From Lachnospiraceae bacterium (GTDB lineage Bacteria > Bacillota > Clostridia > Lachnospirales > Lachnospiraceae), in the NCBI GenBank assembly GCA_022776445.1, contig JALFHZ010000074.1:1-36549 (forward strand): a stretch of DNA of 36,549 nt, read 5' to 3'. Below, piece by piece: positions 7,888 to 15,891 of the stretch. The position numbers were made by a program, and so were the translations under genes. Each line of letters begins with the position of its first letter. Within the stretch, counting starts at the first letter, position 1. Below the pieces are notes generated by a model. The model had not been told where the DNA came from. It did no database searches and saw nothing but the letters and a program-made list of their open reading frames with translations.

Positions 7888-8616
7888 ATGAAGCATAATA
7901 AGTGGGCAAAGAAACTGATTGTACTGGCGCTGGCAGGCATTCTGTCTGCGGCAGGTGCTGTGGCATCTCTGGCAGCGACGAGACTGGACACGGTATCGGA
8001 TCCTTATTGGGATGAAGAGAATATGACAGTCGCGGTCTGGGAAGAGGTCGAGGACGCATATCAGTATCAGGTTTACCTGTACTGTGAAGAAAGCAAGGTG
8101 GCTGAGATCAAGACCAAAAAGACAAAGTATGATTTTGAACGCAAGATGACCAAAGCCGGGGAATATACGTTCCGGGTTCGGGCACTGGCAAAAGGCTCAG
8201 GTTCGAGGGATGGAAGCTGGTCTGAGTATTCAGATGCCATCTACATTGATGAGGATTTTGCCGAGTTGATGAAGAATGGCGGCGTGATTGACACGAACAC
8301 CTCCGGTCCTGGTGCAAAAACTGACGGTTCCGGTGCTACGGAAGAGTTCAGCCTGGTATATACCGCTCAGTGGATGCAGGACAGTGTCGGCTGGTGGTAC
8401 CGCAGAAGCGATGGTACCTATCCGGTCAATACCTGGTGGCAGGATCCGTCCAACGGAATCTGGTATTATTTTGACGGAAACGGATATATGGTGACCGGCT
8501 GGATTGACTGGAACGGCAGCCGCTATTACTGTGATGACAGCGGTGCAATGCTGACCGGTGCGCAGGTGATTGACGGTGTCAGCTGTCAGTTTGATGCGGC
8601 CGGTGCACTTCAGTAA
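7888..8616 (+). CDS. Secreted protein with fibronectin-like and cell-wall-binding repeats
   Basis: This 242-residue exported protein has a Sec signal peptide (1-30, cleavage likely after SLAA). A beta-rich region at about 32-122 has the WSEYSDAIYI ending of a fibronectin type III-like fold, and a Gly/Thr linker follows at about 133-150. The C-terminus carries Trp/Tyr-rich cell-wall-binding repeats (about 160-242) with WWYRRSDGTYPVNTWW, WYYFDGNGYMVTGW and YYCDDSGAMLTG. Such repeats bind choline or other wall polymers. There is no catalytic domain, so it may be an adhesin or wall-associated accessory protein. I use ATG 7888 because AAGGAGG at 7871-7877 is its ribosome site; an upstream in-frame ATG at 7867 would read through that site. 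It lies directly before the spoIIIA operon. Confidence 0.85.
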   Translation: MKHNKWAKKLIVLALAGILSAAGAVASLAATRLDTVSDPYWDEENMTVAVWEEVEDAYQYQVYLYCEESKVAEIKTKKTKYDFERKMTKAGEYTFRVRALAKGSGSRDGSWSEYSDAIYIDEDFAELMKNGGVIDTNTSGPGAKTDGSGATEEFSLVYTAQWMQDSVGWWYRRSDGTYPVNTWWQDPSNGIWYYFDGNGYMVTGWIDWNGSRYYCDDSGAMLTGAQVIDGVSCQFDAAGALQ

Positions 8617-8645
8617 GTATATCTGCCGCTCTCCCCTCATATATA
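8617..8645 (+). promoter_or_regulatory. Putative sigma-E-like promoter for the spoIIIA operon
   Basis: GTATATC at 8617-8623 and CATATATA at 8638-8645 are 14 bases apart. The Bacillus sigma-E consensus is roughly kmATATT, 14 bases, CATACAmT, and spoIIIA is a sigma-E operon in known sporeformers. Transcription would start near 8650-8653, giving a leader of only about 17 bases. The match is partial, so this is a candidate rather than a firm call. Confidence 0.5.
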
Positions 8646-8666
8646 TTAGCTATGAGGGGAGGGTGG
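8626..8666 (+). promoter_or_regulatory. Hairpin that sequesters the spoIIIAA ribosome-binding site
   Basis: CTCCCCTCATA at 8631-8641 is a perfect inverted repeat of TATGAGGGGAG at 8651-8661, with a nine-base loop. The stem extends outward to 8626/8666 with two G-U pairs. The 3' arm contains the GGGGAGGG Shine-Dalgarno of spoIIIAA, five bases before its ATG. No T-tract follows, so it is not a normal intrinsic terminator. A transcript reading through from the upstream gene would fold and hide the ribosome site. Confidence 0.7.
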
Positions 8667-8668
8667 AC

Positions 8669-9640
8669 ATGGATAGAAAAGAAGAACTGATCAAAATATT
8701 TTCTAAAGATATCAGAACGATTCTCAGGCGTTTAACCGTGGATTTCCAGCAGGTGCAGGAGATCCGGCTCCGGGTACAGGCGCCTCTTCTAATGATCTGC
8801 AACAATCTTGAATTTTATATTACTCCGGAAGGAACATTAAGCAAACGGGCGGATGAAGCATACCTGGTGTCCAGGCAGGAGCTGAAGGAAACCCTGGAAT
8901 ACATGAGCAGCTACTCTCTCTATGCGTTTGAGGAGGAGATGAAACAGGGATTCATTACGATTCAGGGCGGGCATCGGATCGGAATCGCCGGAAAAACCAT
9001 CACGGATGAAACCGGAATCCGTACGATGAAGTTCATATCCTTTATTAATGTACGGCTGTCCCATCAGGTGCGCGGCTGCGCCAGTGCAGTGCTGCCGTAT
9101 CTGTATGAATGCGGACGGATTCTGCATACGCTGATTATTTCTCCGCCCCGATGCGGAAAAACAACACTTCTCAGGGATATTATACGTCAGGTTTCCAACG
9201 GAACCGGACCGGAAGCAGGGGTGACGGTTGGCGTGGTGGATGAGCGCTCGGAGATCGGAGCGTGTTATCAGGGGATCCCGCAGAATGAACTGGGAATCCG
9301 GACGGATATCCTGGACTGCTGTCCGAAAGCGCAGGGGATGATGATGCTGATACGGACTATGTCACCGCAGGTCATTGCGGTAGATGAGATCGGCAGCCGG
9401 GAGGATCTGGAAGCGATGGAATACGTCATGAACTGCGGCTGCAAGCTGATTGCGACGGTGCACGGCAGTTCCATCGAGGATATCCGACAGAAACCGGTGC
9501 TGCGGAAGCTGGTCATGGAGCGATGGTTTGAACGATATATTCTTCTGAATAATTTTGGAAAAATCGGAAACGTGGATCAGATTTATGATTCCAGAGGGAC
9601 CAGGCTGTATCCGATCGGTTCCGGAAGCTGTGATGGTTAG
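8669..9640 (+). CDS. spoIIIAA: Stage III sporulation protein AA, secretion-type ATPase
   Basis: SpoIIIAA is the GspE/VirB11-like ATPase of the SpoIIIA-SpoIIQ channel, made in the mother cell to sustain forespore gene expression. The 323-residue protein has an N-terminal domain with the EIRLRVQAPL segment and a P-loop SPPRCGKT (158-165) in which the first Gly of the classical motif is Ser, as expected for this family. A Walker B strand VIAVDEIG lies at 235-242. I chose ATG 8669, five bases behind GGGGAGGG. The same frame is open back to 8570, but that stretch overlaps the preceding gene and the hairpin. Its stop overlaps the start of spoIIIAB. Confidence 0.97.
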   Translation: MDRKEELIKIFSKDIRTILRRLTVDFQQVQEIRLRVQAPLLMICNNLEFYITPEGTLSKRADEAYLVSRQELKETLEYMSSYSLYAFEEEMKQGFITIQGGHRIGIAGKTITDETGIRTMKFISFINVRLSHQVRGCASAVLPYLYECGRILHTLIISPPRCGKTTLLRDIIRQVSNGTGPEAGVTVGVVDERSEIGACYQGIPQNELGIRTDILDCCPKAQGMMMLIRTMSPQVIAVDEIGSREDLEAMEYVMNCGCKLIATVHGSSIEDIRQKPVLRKLVMERWFERYILLNNFGKIGNVDQIYDSRGTRLYPIGSGSCDG

Positions 9641-10163
9641 CTTCTGCCTGCGTATGGCAGGCTGTATTCTGATGGTGACGGGAACTTCCGGATACGGACT
9701 CTGGATGTCCGGAAGATATGGACGGCAGCTGGGGGAACTGGAGCAGCTGCGCCAGATGATGTTTCTGCTAAAAGGGCAGATATTATATGCCAATGCACCG
9801 CTTCAGGAGGCGTTTGAGGCGGTGGGCAGGCGCATGGAGGGGCGGCTGGCACAGCTGTTTTTGCAGGTGGCGGACCGGATCGGACAGAAACAGGGGGAGA
9901 TGTTTGCACAAATCTGGAAAGATGAAGTGGACAGTCTGCAGGATGAGGTGCTGCTTTCGGGCGAGGACAGGCAGTCTCTGGCTGCTCTGGGAGAGCATCT
10001 GGGATTTCTGGATCGGGAGATGCAGGAGCGAAATCTGCTTTTATATCTGGAACAGCTGGATCTGCGCATTCAGGAAATGCGGGAGCATAAGAAGGAACGA
10101 TGCCGCCTGTATACCAGTCTGGGAATCATGAGCGGACTGTTTCTGGCAATTCTGCTGGTGTAG
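9633..10163 (+). CDS. spoIIIAB: Stage III sporulation protein AB
   Basis: SpoIIIAB is a GspF-like membrane platform component of the SpoIIIA complex. The protein has 176 residues with an N-terminal hydrophobic segment (CLRMAGCILMVTGTSGYGLWM), a long Leu/Glu/Gln-rich helical region containing LRQMMFLLKGQILYANAPL and a C-terminal membrane helix (LGIMSGLFLAILLV). This matches the usual length of about 170 and the two-helix layout. ATG 9633 overlaps the end of spoIIIAA by 8 bases. The gene is followed at once by spoIIIAC. Confidence 0.95.
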   Translation: MVSFCLRMAGCILMVTGTSGYGLWMSGRYGRQLGELEQLRQMMFLLKGQILYANAPLQEAFEAVGRRMEGRLAQLFLQVADRIGQKQGEMFAQIWKDEVDSLQDEVLLSGEDRQSLAALGEHLGFLDREMQERNLLLYLEQLDLRIQEMREHKKERCRLYTSLGIMSGLFLAILLV

Positions 10164-10182
10164 GTTGGGAAAGGAGGAACAG

Positions 10183-10377
10183 ATGGGGGTCAATCTGATC
10201 TTCAAGATTGCCGCTGTAGGCATTCTGGTTTCTGTGATATGCCAGGTTTTAAAACACAGCGGGCGCGAGGAACAGGCATTTCTGACCAGCCTTGCCGGAC
10301 TGGTGCTGGTGCTGTTCTGGATGGTGCCTTATATCTATGAGCTGTTTGAAACGATTAAAAATCTGTTTGCATTGTAG
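10183..10377 (+). CDS. spoIIIAC: Stage III sporulation protein AC
   Basis: This small integral membrane protein of 64 residues has two hydrophobic helices (IFKIAAVGILVSVICQVL and FLTSLAGLVLVLFWMVPYIY). The first ends in the LKHSGREEQAF turn typical of SpoIIIAC, and the family length is about 65. ATG 10183 is behind an excellent AAAGGAGGA; the TTG at 10165 in the same frame would place that site inside the gene. It pairs with SpoIIIAD in the channel base. Confidence 0.95.
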   Translation: MGVNLIFKIAAVGILVSVICQVLKHSGREEQAFLTSLAGLVLVLFWMVPYIYELFETIKNLFAL

Positions 10378-10385
10378 GTGAGTCC

Positions 10386-10772
10386 ATGACGGTGGTAACG
10401 ATAGCGATTGTGGGGATAATGTCAGTTATGCTGGCAGTACAGATGAAGGGAATGAAAGGAGAATATGCTTCGTATCTTGCGGCCGCGGCAGGATGCTTCA
10501 TTTTTTTCTGCGGAGTGACGAAACTGGAATCCGTTTTTGATGCGGTACGGAAGATTCAGGAAATGATTCATGTCAACCGGATTTATCTGACCGCACTGAT
10601 GAAAATGACGGGAATTACTTATATTGCGGAGTTTGCATCCGGGATCTGCCGGGATGCGGGATACGGCGCGATTGGAAGTCAGATAGAGATTTTCAGTAAG
10701 CTTTCTATTCTTTCGGTCAGTATGCCGATCGTGCTGGCACTTCTGGAAACTCTGCAGGAGTTCCTTACATGA
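10386..10772 (+). CDS. spoIIIAD: Stage III sporulation protein AD
   Basis: This 128-residue polytopic membrane protein has several hydrophobic helices, including YLAAAAGCFIFFCGV and LTALMKMTGITYIAEFASGICRDAGYGAIGSQIE, the latter being the recognisable SpoIIIAD signature. It is the membrane partner of SpoIIIAC in the mother-cell SpoIIIA complex. ATG 10386 sits 8 bases after the previous stop, and its own stop overlaps the spoIIIAE start by ATGA, indicating coupled translation. Confidence 0.95.
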   Translation: MTVVTIAIVGIMSVMLAVQMKGMKGEYASYLAAAAGCFIFFCGVTKLESVFDAVRKIQEMIHVNRIYLTALMKMTGITYIAEFASGICRDAGYGAIGSQIEIFSKLSILSVSMPIVLALLETLQEFLT

Positions 10773-11959
10773 AGCAGCTTGTGATGTTCCTGCTTGTGGT
10801 GGAACTGAGCTGTTCCGGCAGCTTTGCCGTTCAGGCGGAGCAGCTGGAACGCAGCGTAGAGGCGGAAGGGGAATACGATTCCGGCAGGGAGGAATCGTAT
10901 TATGACGGGATGGAGGAAGAGTGGAAAGAACTGGATCGTTTCCTGGAGGAAGAGCTTGAAGCGGAGGGGGAGGATATCCGTTTTTCCGGAGTTGTGAAGG
11001 ATCTGATGCGTGGACATACCGAAAGCGTTGGAAAATGGATCATCACGGCGCTGCGAACGGTTCTGTTTCGCGAGACCTTGCATGGAAGCCGTCTGGCCGG
11101 GCAGCTTCTGGCACTGGGCATGGTCGGAGCGGTCTTTACCGGATTCTCAGATCTTTTTTCCGGAGGACAGATTTCGGAAACCGGATTTTTCCTGACCTAT
11201 CTGATGGCATTTTGTGTGATGGCAGCTTCTTTTTTTGAAAGCATTGCCATCACCTGTGAGGTGCTGGAGCGGCAGGTTGCGTTTATGAAAGCACTGATGC
11301 CGTCATATTTTCTTGCAGTGGCATGGTCAGGGGCGAGTATGACATCGGCCGCCTGGTATGAAGTAGTTCTGCTGCTGATTTCGGCAGTGCAGTGGCTTTA
11401 CTGGAAGCTTTTGATTCCGCTGATCCGGGTGTATGTGCTGCTTGCGATGGCGGGGCATATGGCCAGGGAAGACATGCTTTCCAGAATGACGGAGCTTTTA
11501 AAATCAGGTGTGGCGTGGGGAACCCGTGCGCTGATCGGAGTTGTTCTCGGATTTCAGCTGGTTCAGGGAATGGTACTGCCCTATGCAGACGCAGCGAAAA
11601 TGACAGGGGTTCAGAAGCTTTTGCAGGTAATTCCTGGAGTGGGGCAGGGCGCCGGGGCGGTGAGCAAGATGCTGCTTGGCTCCGGGGTTCTGATTAAAAA
11701 CACCATGGGTGCTGCGGCAGTGGTGATTCTGCTGATTCTGAGTCTCCTGCCGATTGTAAAACTGGCAGTCCTGGTGTTTCTCCACCGCAGTGTGGCGGCG
11801 ATCATACAGCCGATCGCCGATAAGCGGCTTGTCGCCTGCATCAGCAGTGTGGCGGAGGGGCAGAAGCTGCTTCTGATGCTGGTATGTTCTGCTCTGTGCC
11901 TGTTTGTGATCACCATAGCCCTGATCTGTTCCGGAACGAATGTGTCTTATCTGGCGTAG
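10769..11959 (+). CDS. spoIIIAE: Stage III sporulation protein AE
   Basis: This 396-residue polytopic membrane protein is the largest membrane component of the SpoIIIA complex. It has an N-terminal signal-like helix (MFLLVVELSCSGSFAVQA), an acidic extracytoplasmic segment (about 28-75, many Glu/Asp) and then at least six hydrophobic helices from about residue 108 onward. Family-typical segments include MKALMPSYFLAVAWSG and QKLLQVIPGVGQGAGAVSKM. Length agrees with family members of about 400 residues. The start overlaps the spoIIIAD stop. Known homologues are required for forespore sigma-G activity. Confidence 0.95.
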   Translation: MKQLVMFLLVVELSCSGSFAVQAEQLERSVEAEGEYDSGREESYYDGMEEEWKELDRFLEEELEAEGEDIRFSGVVKDLMRGHTESVGKWIITALRTVLFRETLHGSRLAGQLLALGMVGAVFTGFSDLFSGGQISETGFFLTYLMAFCVMAASFFESIAITCEVLERQVAFMKALMPSYFLAVAWSGASMTSAAWYEVVLLLISAVQWLYWKLLIPLIRVYVLLAMAGHMAREDMLSRMTELLKSGVAWGTRALIGVVLGFQLVQGMVLPYADAAKMTGVQKLLQVIPGVGQGAGAVSKMLLGSGVLIKNTMGAAAVVILLILSLLPIVKLAVLVFLHRSVAAIIQPIADKRLVACISSVAEGQKLLLMLVCSALCLFVITIALICSGTNVSYLA

Positions 11960-11970
11960 GAGGTGAGCCG

Positions 11971-12507
11971 TTGGAAGCATTTTATGGGTGGGTGCGCAGC
12001 CTGACCGGGTATTTTTTGTTCATGCTGGTGCTGGAGCATCTGCTTCCGGGAAAAAAGTACGGAAAGTATATCCGCCTGTTTGCGGGAATGGTGCTGATTC
12101 TTCTGGTACTGCAGCCCCTGGCGGGCAATCTGCGTATCGACGAAAAGATGGCGCTGGCATATGAGGCCTCTGTATTCCGGTATCAGGCGGATGAACTGAA
12201 GGAGGAATTGCTCGGCATCGGAGAGAAGCAGCTGGACCGGATGATCGGTCAGTATGAAGAGGCTGTGGAAATGGATCTGAAAGGTATGGCAGAGAACGAA
12301 GAAATGACGGTTCAGGCCTGTGAGGTGACGATTGGAAAGGATGAGGAGAAGGAGTCGTTTGGCCGGGTGACGGATATCCGGATGGATGTGTCCGGGAATA
12401 CAGATCAGCTTCGTCTTGATGCCGGAAGGCTGAAAAGAAAAATCGCATCTTATTATGATTTGGAGGAAAGGCATGTGGAAATTCAAATCGTGGAAGGGAA
12501 AAGATAA
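11971..12507 (+). CDS. spoIIIAF: Stage III sporulation protein AF (TTG start)
   Basis: This 178-residue protein has two N-terminal membrane helices (LTGYFLFMLVLEHLLP and YIRLFAGMVLILLVLQPL) followed by a soluble alpha/beta domain. The pattern matches SpoIIIAF, whose domain resembles type III secretion ring-building folds. The start is TTG 11971, placed 5 bases after AGGAGGTG, which itself spans the spoIIIAE stop. No ATG or GTG in this frame has a comparable ribosome site. The 3' end overlaps the spoIIIAG start. Confidence 0.93.
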   Translation: MEAFYGWVRSLTGYFLFMLVLEHLLPGKKYGKYIRLFAGMVLILLVLQPLAGNLRIDEKMALAYEASVFRYQADELKEELLGIGEKQLDRMIGQYEEAVEMDLKGMAENEEMTVQACEVTIGKDEEKESFGRVTDIRMDVSGNTDQLRLDAGRLKRKIASYYDLEERHVEIQIVEGKR

Positions 12508-13057
12508 ATATCTGTTTCTGCTTTCGGTGGGTGTGATGCTCTGCATTCTGGCATTTCCGGCAGAACGGCTGTCCGGTATGCGGGGAATCACCGGAGAACA
12601 GAATGCTGATACACAGCAGAAGGAGGAGAAAACAGATGCAGAAAACGTTCACGCTGAGGTGGGGTATGAGAAGCAGCTGGAGAAACGTGTGGAGGAGATT
12701 CTGAGTCATGTGGACGGAGTGGGGACTGTGGATGTGATGATTGTGTTGAAAACCTCTGCGGAAAAAGTGCTTCATGTGGATATCAGCAGCTCTCGTTCAG
12801 CGGAAGAGGAAAAAGACAGCACCGGAGGAAACCGGAAAAACGAAAGTGAAAGCCGGGAGCAGGCGACGGTTCTGACGGAAAGCGGGAATGAGAGAACGCC
12901 GGTCATTGAAAAGGAAATATACCCGGAGATTGCCGGAATTGTTGTCAGTGCTTCCGGCGGAAGCAATCCTGCGGTCCGCGCGGAAATTTCCGCTGCCATG
13001 GAAGCATTATTCGGTCTGCCGGCGCATAAAATAAAAGTGCTAAAGCGGGTGGAATAA
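12473..13057 (+). CDS. spoIIIAG: Stage III sporulation protein AG
   Basis: SpoIIIAG forms a large ring in the intermembrane space between mother cell and forespore. The 194-residue protein has an N-terminal transmembrane helix (about 13-29), a polar linker, the ring-building segment with YEKQLEKRVEEILSHVDGVG and VDVMIVLKTSAEK, a Ser/Glu-rich variable region, and a C-terminal PEIAGIVVSASGG strand. It is somewhat shorter than the Bacillus subtilis protein. ATG 12473 follows TGGAGGAAAGGC and lies inside the end of spoIIIAF. spoIIIAH starts 13 bases after its stop. Confidence 0.95.
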   Translation: MWKFKSWKGKDKYLFLLSVGVMLCILAFPAERLSGMRGITGEQNADTQQKEEKTDAENVHAEVGYEKQLEKRVEEILSHVDGVGTVDVMIVLKTSAEKVLHVDISSSRSAEEEKDSTGGNRKNESESREQATVLTESGNERTPVIEKEIYPEIAGIVVSASGGSNPAVRAEISAAMEALFGLPAHKIKVLKRVE

Positions 13058-13070
13058 AGGAGTGGCAATT

Positions 13071-13802
13071 ATGAAAGAACGAAAAGCCGGAAAGAATCTG
13101 AAGGATGTGAACATGAAAAAACTGTTCCGCCGCAATCAGATCATCATTACAACACTGGCTGTGATGATTGCAGCAGCCGGGTATCTGAATTACGCCGGAA
13201 AGAAGGAACTGGAGGTCAGCGCAGGAGAACCGGTGTATGAGGCTGGAATGCTGGAAATTTCGGATGAAGATCTGCTGGAAGAAAACCGGGCGGCTTCCGG
13301 ATTGATTGAAGAGGCCCAGAGTGCCCCGGAAGAGCAGGAATATCTTTCTTCCGAGTCTCTGGCAGAAGTGGAAAGCTGGGACGAGGGAGAAGAGGCCGGA
13401 ATGGATCAGCCGGGAGAGGCGGTGCTTACCAGCGGGATGACGGTCTCGGAGTACATAGCTTCTGTGCAGCTGAACCGCGAGCAGGTGCGGGCAAAGAACC
13501 GTGAAGCATTGAATCAGATTATCAACAATACCAATATTGAAGAGGCAGCCAAGCAGGAGGCAATCCAGAACCTGATTGCGATGACGGCTGTGGCGGAGAA
13601 GGAGAATGCGGCGGAGACGCTTCTGCAGGCCAAGGGATTTGCGGATCCGGTTGTCAGTCTGTCCGACGGGAAGGTGGATGTGGTGATTCATGCATCCGCG
13701 ATCACCGACCAGCAGAGGGCCCAGATTGAAGACATTGTGAAACGCAAGACGGAAGTGCCGGCCGACGGAATTGTAATTACGCTGCTGAATCTTGAGGAGT
13801 AA
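13071..13802 (+). CDS. spoIIIAH: Stage III sporulation protein AH
   Basis: SpoIIIAH is the mother-cell protein whose EscJ/PrgK-like domain binds forespore SpoIIQ across the septum, linking the two halves of the channel. The 243-residue protein has a basic N-terminus, one transmembrane helix (IIITTLAVMIAAAGYLNYAG), a long acidic linker (about 50-125) and a C-terminal ring-building domain from about 126 (YIASVQLNREQVRAKNRE) to the end. ATG 13071 has AAAGGAG eight bases upstream; GTG 13062 overlaps that site. It is the last gene of the operon, followed by the asp23 promoter region. Confidence 0.95.
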   Translation: MKERKAGKNLKDVNMKKLFRRNQIIITTLAVMIAAAGYLNYAGKKELEVSAGEPVYEAGMLEISDEDLLEENRAASGLIEEAQSAPEEQEYLSSESLAEVESWDEGEEAGMDQPGEAVLTSGMTVSEYIASVQLNREQVRAKNREALNQIINNTNIEEAAKQEAIQNLIAMTAVAEKENAAETLLQAKGFADPVVSLSDGKVDVVIHASAITDQQRAQIEDIVKRKTEVPADGIVITLLNLEE

Positions 13803-13811
13803 AAATAACCC

Positions 13812-13840
13812 TATGCAAATCAGGCTGTTTTTGTTATAAT
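13812..13840 (+). promoter_or_regulatory. Promoter for asp23
   Basis: A perfect TATAAT at 13835-13840 lies 41 bases before the asp23 start. The region 17 bases upstream reads TATGCA (13812-13817), a weak -35. The gap between spoIIIAH and asp23 shows no terminator, so asp23 may be served both by this promoter and by spoIIIA read-through. Confidence 0.55.
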
Positions 13841-13880
13841 AGGTACATAAGTGAATCTGGAGAGCAGGAGGTACGGTACT

Positions 13881-14267
13881 GTGGCAGAACAGGATACGAG
13901 AAATACCCATAAGGTATATGAAAAAGATAAAATCGGGGAAGTTCAGATTGCAGATGAGGTCGTGGCGATTATTGCGGGCCTTGCGGCAACGGAGGTAGAC
14001 GGGGTGGATTCCATGGCCGGCAATATTACCAATGAACTGGTTGGCAAGCTTGGCATGAAGAATCTGTCAAAAGGCGTGAAGGTAGATGTGACGGAGGAGC
14101 ATGTTTCTGTGGATCTGTCTCTGAATATCAAGTACGGATATAACATTCCGGATGTCAGCGAGAAGGTTCAGGAGCGTGTGAAGTCTGCGATTGAGAATAT
14201 GACCGGGCTGATGGTTCTGGATGTGAATATCCGGATTGCAGGTGTGAACCTTTCCGAAGAAAACTAA
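13881..14267 (+). CDS. Asp23/Gls24 family envelope stress protein (GTG start)
   Basis: This 128-residue protein is of the Asp23/Gls24 family, abundant membrane-associated proteins linked to envelope homeostasis. Diagnostic parts are IADEVVAIIAGLAATEVDGV, VKVDVTEEHVSVDLSLNIKYG and the C-terminal VLDVNIRIAGVNL. The start is GTG 13881, 8 bases after AGGAGGT; an in-frame GTG at 13851 would contain that ribosome site. In related Clostridia this gene often sits immediately before nusB; here about 11 kb of other genes intervene. A terminator follows. Confidence 0.93.
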   Translation: MAEQDTRNTHKVYEKDKIGEVQIADEVVAIIAGLAATEVDGVDSMAGNITNELVGKLGMKNLSKGVKVDVTEEHVSVDLSLNIKYGYNIPDVSEKVQERVKSAIENMTGLMVLDVNIRIAGVNLSEEN

Positions 14268-14301
14268 TTGAAAACAGCAGTGTATGGACCGCCGGGGCGA
14301 A

Positions 14302-14331
14302 CAGGAGAGATCCTGCCGCTTCGGCTTTTTT
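14302..14331 (+). terminator. Intrinsic terminator after asp23
   Basis: A GC-rich stem GCCG/CGGC with a three-base loop (14315-14325) is followed by six T residues (14326-14331). A second small stem, CAGGA/TCCTG, lies just upstream (14302-14315) and could form an alternative larger fold. It separates asp23 from the antiporter gene. Confidence 0.7.
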
Positions 14332-14350
14332 GATAAATTTTTATCTTTAC

Positions 14351-14378
14351 TTGCATTTGTGGAAAATTGTGCTATAAT
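14351..14378 (+). promoter_or_regulatory. Promoter for the antiporter gene
   Basis: TTGCAT (14351-14356), a 16-base spacer and TATAAT (14373-14378) preceded by TGC, giving an extended -10. The transcript would have a leader of about 45 bases before the TTG start at 14431. I found no recognisable riboswitch in this short leader. Confidence 0.68.
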
Positions 14379-14430
14379 GCGGCTTTGTACAAAAAAGAAG
14401 AGATTTCACAAATGACAGGAGGTAAGAGAC

Positions 14431-15876
14431 TTGAAAAAATGGCTTACTTTTTTGGGGTGTCTGTGTACGGCACTGATATGGAATCCGATGGTCAGTCTGG
14501 CAGGAGAAGGTGCAGCTGAGGCTGGTCAGGGGACGGTGCCGCTGTGGCTCTGCATTCCGTTTGCAGGGCTTTTGATATGTATTGCAGTACTTCCGCTGGT
14601 TCGGGGGGAATGGTGGGAGGAACATCAGCCGCTGGCGGTTCTATTCTGGTCACTTTTATTTGTGGTACCGTTCGCAGTCTGCTATGGTGTCGGTACGGCA
14701 GCGGAGACAGTGCTGGAATGTCTGGTTAACGACTATCTGACGTTTATTATTCTGTTATTCGGATTGTTTTGTGTGGCGGGTAATATAACGATGGAAGGGG
14801 ATCTGGCCGGTTCACCGAGGATCAATGTCGGGCTTCTGGCTCTGGGAACGATTCTTTCCAGCTGGGTAGGCACAACGGGTGCCAGCATGCTGATGGTGCG
14901 TCCGGTTATTAAGATGAATTCCTGGAGAAGACGGAAAAGTCATATTATGGTGTTTTTCATTTTCCTGATATCCAACATCGGCGGATGTCTGACGCCGATC
15001 GGTGATCCGCCGCTGCTGATGGGATTTATGCGCGGAGTACCGTTTTTCTGGAGTCTGCATCTGCTGCCGGTTATGCTGCTGAATATGGTCGTACTGCTGT
15101 TCGTGTTCTACTGGCTGGATCGCAGGGCATACCGGAAGGATATTGCAGAGGGATGTAAACCGGACATCAGCAAGCCGGGTACGGAAGTGTCCATCAGCGG
15201 ACTGCACAATCTGATTTTTCTGGCTGTGATTGTCGCGGCCGTGATTTTAAGCGGTACGCTGCCGTCTCTGGCTGCATTTCAGGATGCACAGGGACATGTG
15301 AAGGGAATTCATCTGTTTGGAGAGGTGGTTCTGACCTTCCCGGCAATCATTGAGATGGTTATGATTCTGATTGCCGCGTTTCTCTCGTTCCGGACGACCG
15401 ATGTGCAGATCCGCAGGAAAAACCATTTTACCTGGGGAGCGATTCAGGAGGTTGCGGTGCTGTTTGTGGGCATTTTCATTACCATGCAGCCTGCACTGAT
15501 GATTCTGAAGGCAAAGGGAGCGGAGCTTGGCATTACAGAGCCGTATCAGATGTTCTGGGTGACCGGTATGCTGTCCAGTTTCCTGGACAATACGCCGACG
15601 TATCTGGTCTTTCTGACAACAGCCGGTGCGCTGGGATTTACGGAAGGGATGGCTACGACGCTTGGAATGGTACCGGTTACCATGCTGGAAGCAATTTCCT
15701 GCGGAGCCGTGTTTATGGGAGCCAATACCTATATCGGAAATGCTCCGAACTTTATGGTGAAGGCGATTTCCGACGAGAACGGTATCCGGATGCCTTCGTT
15801 TTTCGGATATCTTCTGTGGTCGTTTGGCTTTCTGGTTCCGGTCTTTCTGCTGGACATGATAATATTCTTTTTATAA
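14431..15876 (+). CDS. NhaD-like sodium:proton antiporter (ion transporter superfamily)
   Basis: This 481-residue integral membrane protein has about twelve hydrophobic segments, preceded by a signal-like helix ending VSLAGEG. The motif FLISNIGGCLTPIGDPPLLM (about 177-196) and the later SSFLDNTPTYLVFL segment are characteristic of NhaD and related ion-transporter-superfamily members, where conserved Asp/Asn residues bind the cation. The start is TTG 14431, 6 bases behind AGGAGGT; no in-frame ATG nearby has a ribosome site. It likely exports sodium in exchange for protons, though a carboxylate transporter of the same superfamily cannot be excluded. It has its own terminator-promoter pair upstream, and the next gene begins 15 bases after it. 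Confidence 0.85.
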   Translation: MKKWLTFLGCLCTALIWNPMVSLAGEGAAEAGQGTVPLWLCIPFAGLLICIAVLPLVRGEWWEEHQPLAVLFWSLLFVVPFAVCYGVGTAAETVLECLVNDYLTFIILLFGLFCVAGNITMEGDLAGSPRINVGLLALGTILSSWVGTTGASMLMVRPVIKMNSWRRRKSHIMVFFIFLISNIGGCLTPIGDPPLLMGFMRGVPFFWSLHLLPVMLLNMVVLLFVFYWLDRRAYRKDIAEGCKPDISKPGTEVSISGLHNLIFLAVIVAAVILSGTLPSLAAFQDAQGHVKGIHLFGEVVLTFPAIIEMVMILIAAFLSFRTTDVQIRRKNHFTWGAIQEVAVLFVGIFITMQPALMILKAKGAELGITEPYQMFWVTGMLSSFLDNTPTYLVFLTTAGALGFTEGMATTLGMVPVTMLEAISCGAVFMGANTYIGNAPNFMVKAISDENGIRMPSFFGYLLWSFGFLVPVFLLDMIIFFL

Positions 15877-15891
15877 GGAGGGAAACAGATT

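Noticed and set aside
8570-8668. Longer N-terminus for spoIIIAA
   Set aside because: The extension overlaps the upstream gene and the hairpin, while ATG 8669 has an ideal ribosome site and the normal family N-terminus.
14332-14430. Possible riboswitch upstream of the antiporter gene
   Set aside because: Only about 45 bases lie between the predicted start of transcription and the start codon, and no known aptamer motif is visible.
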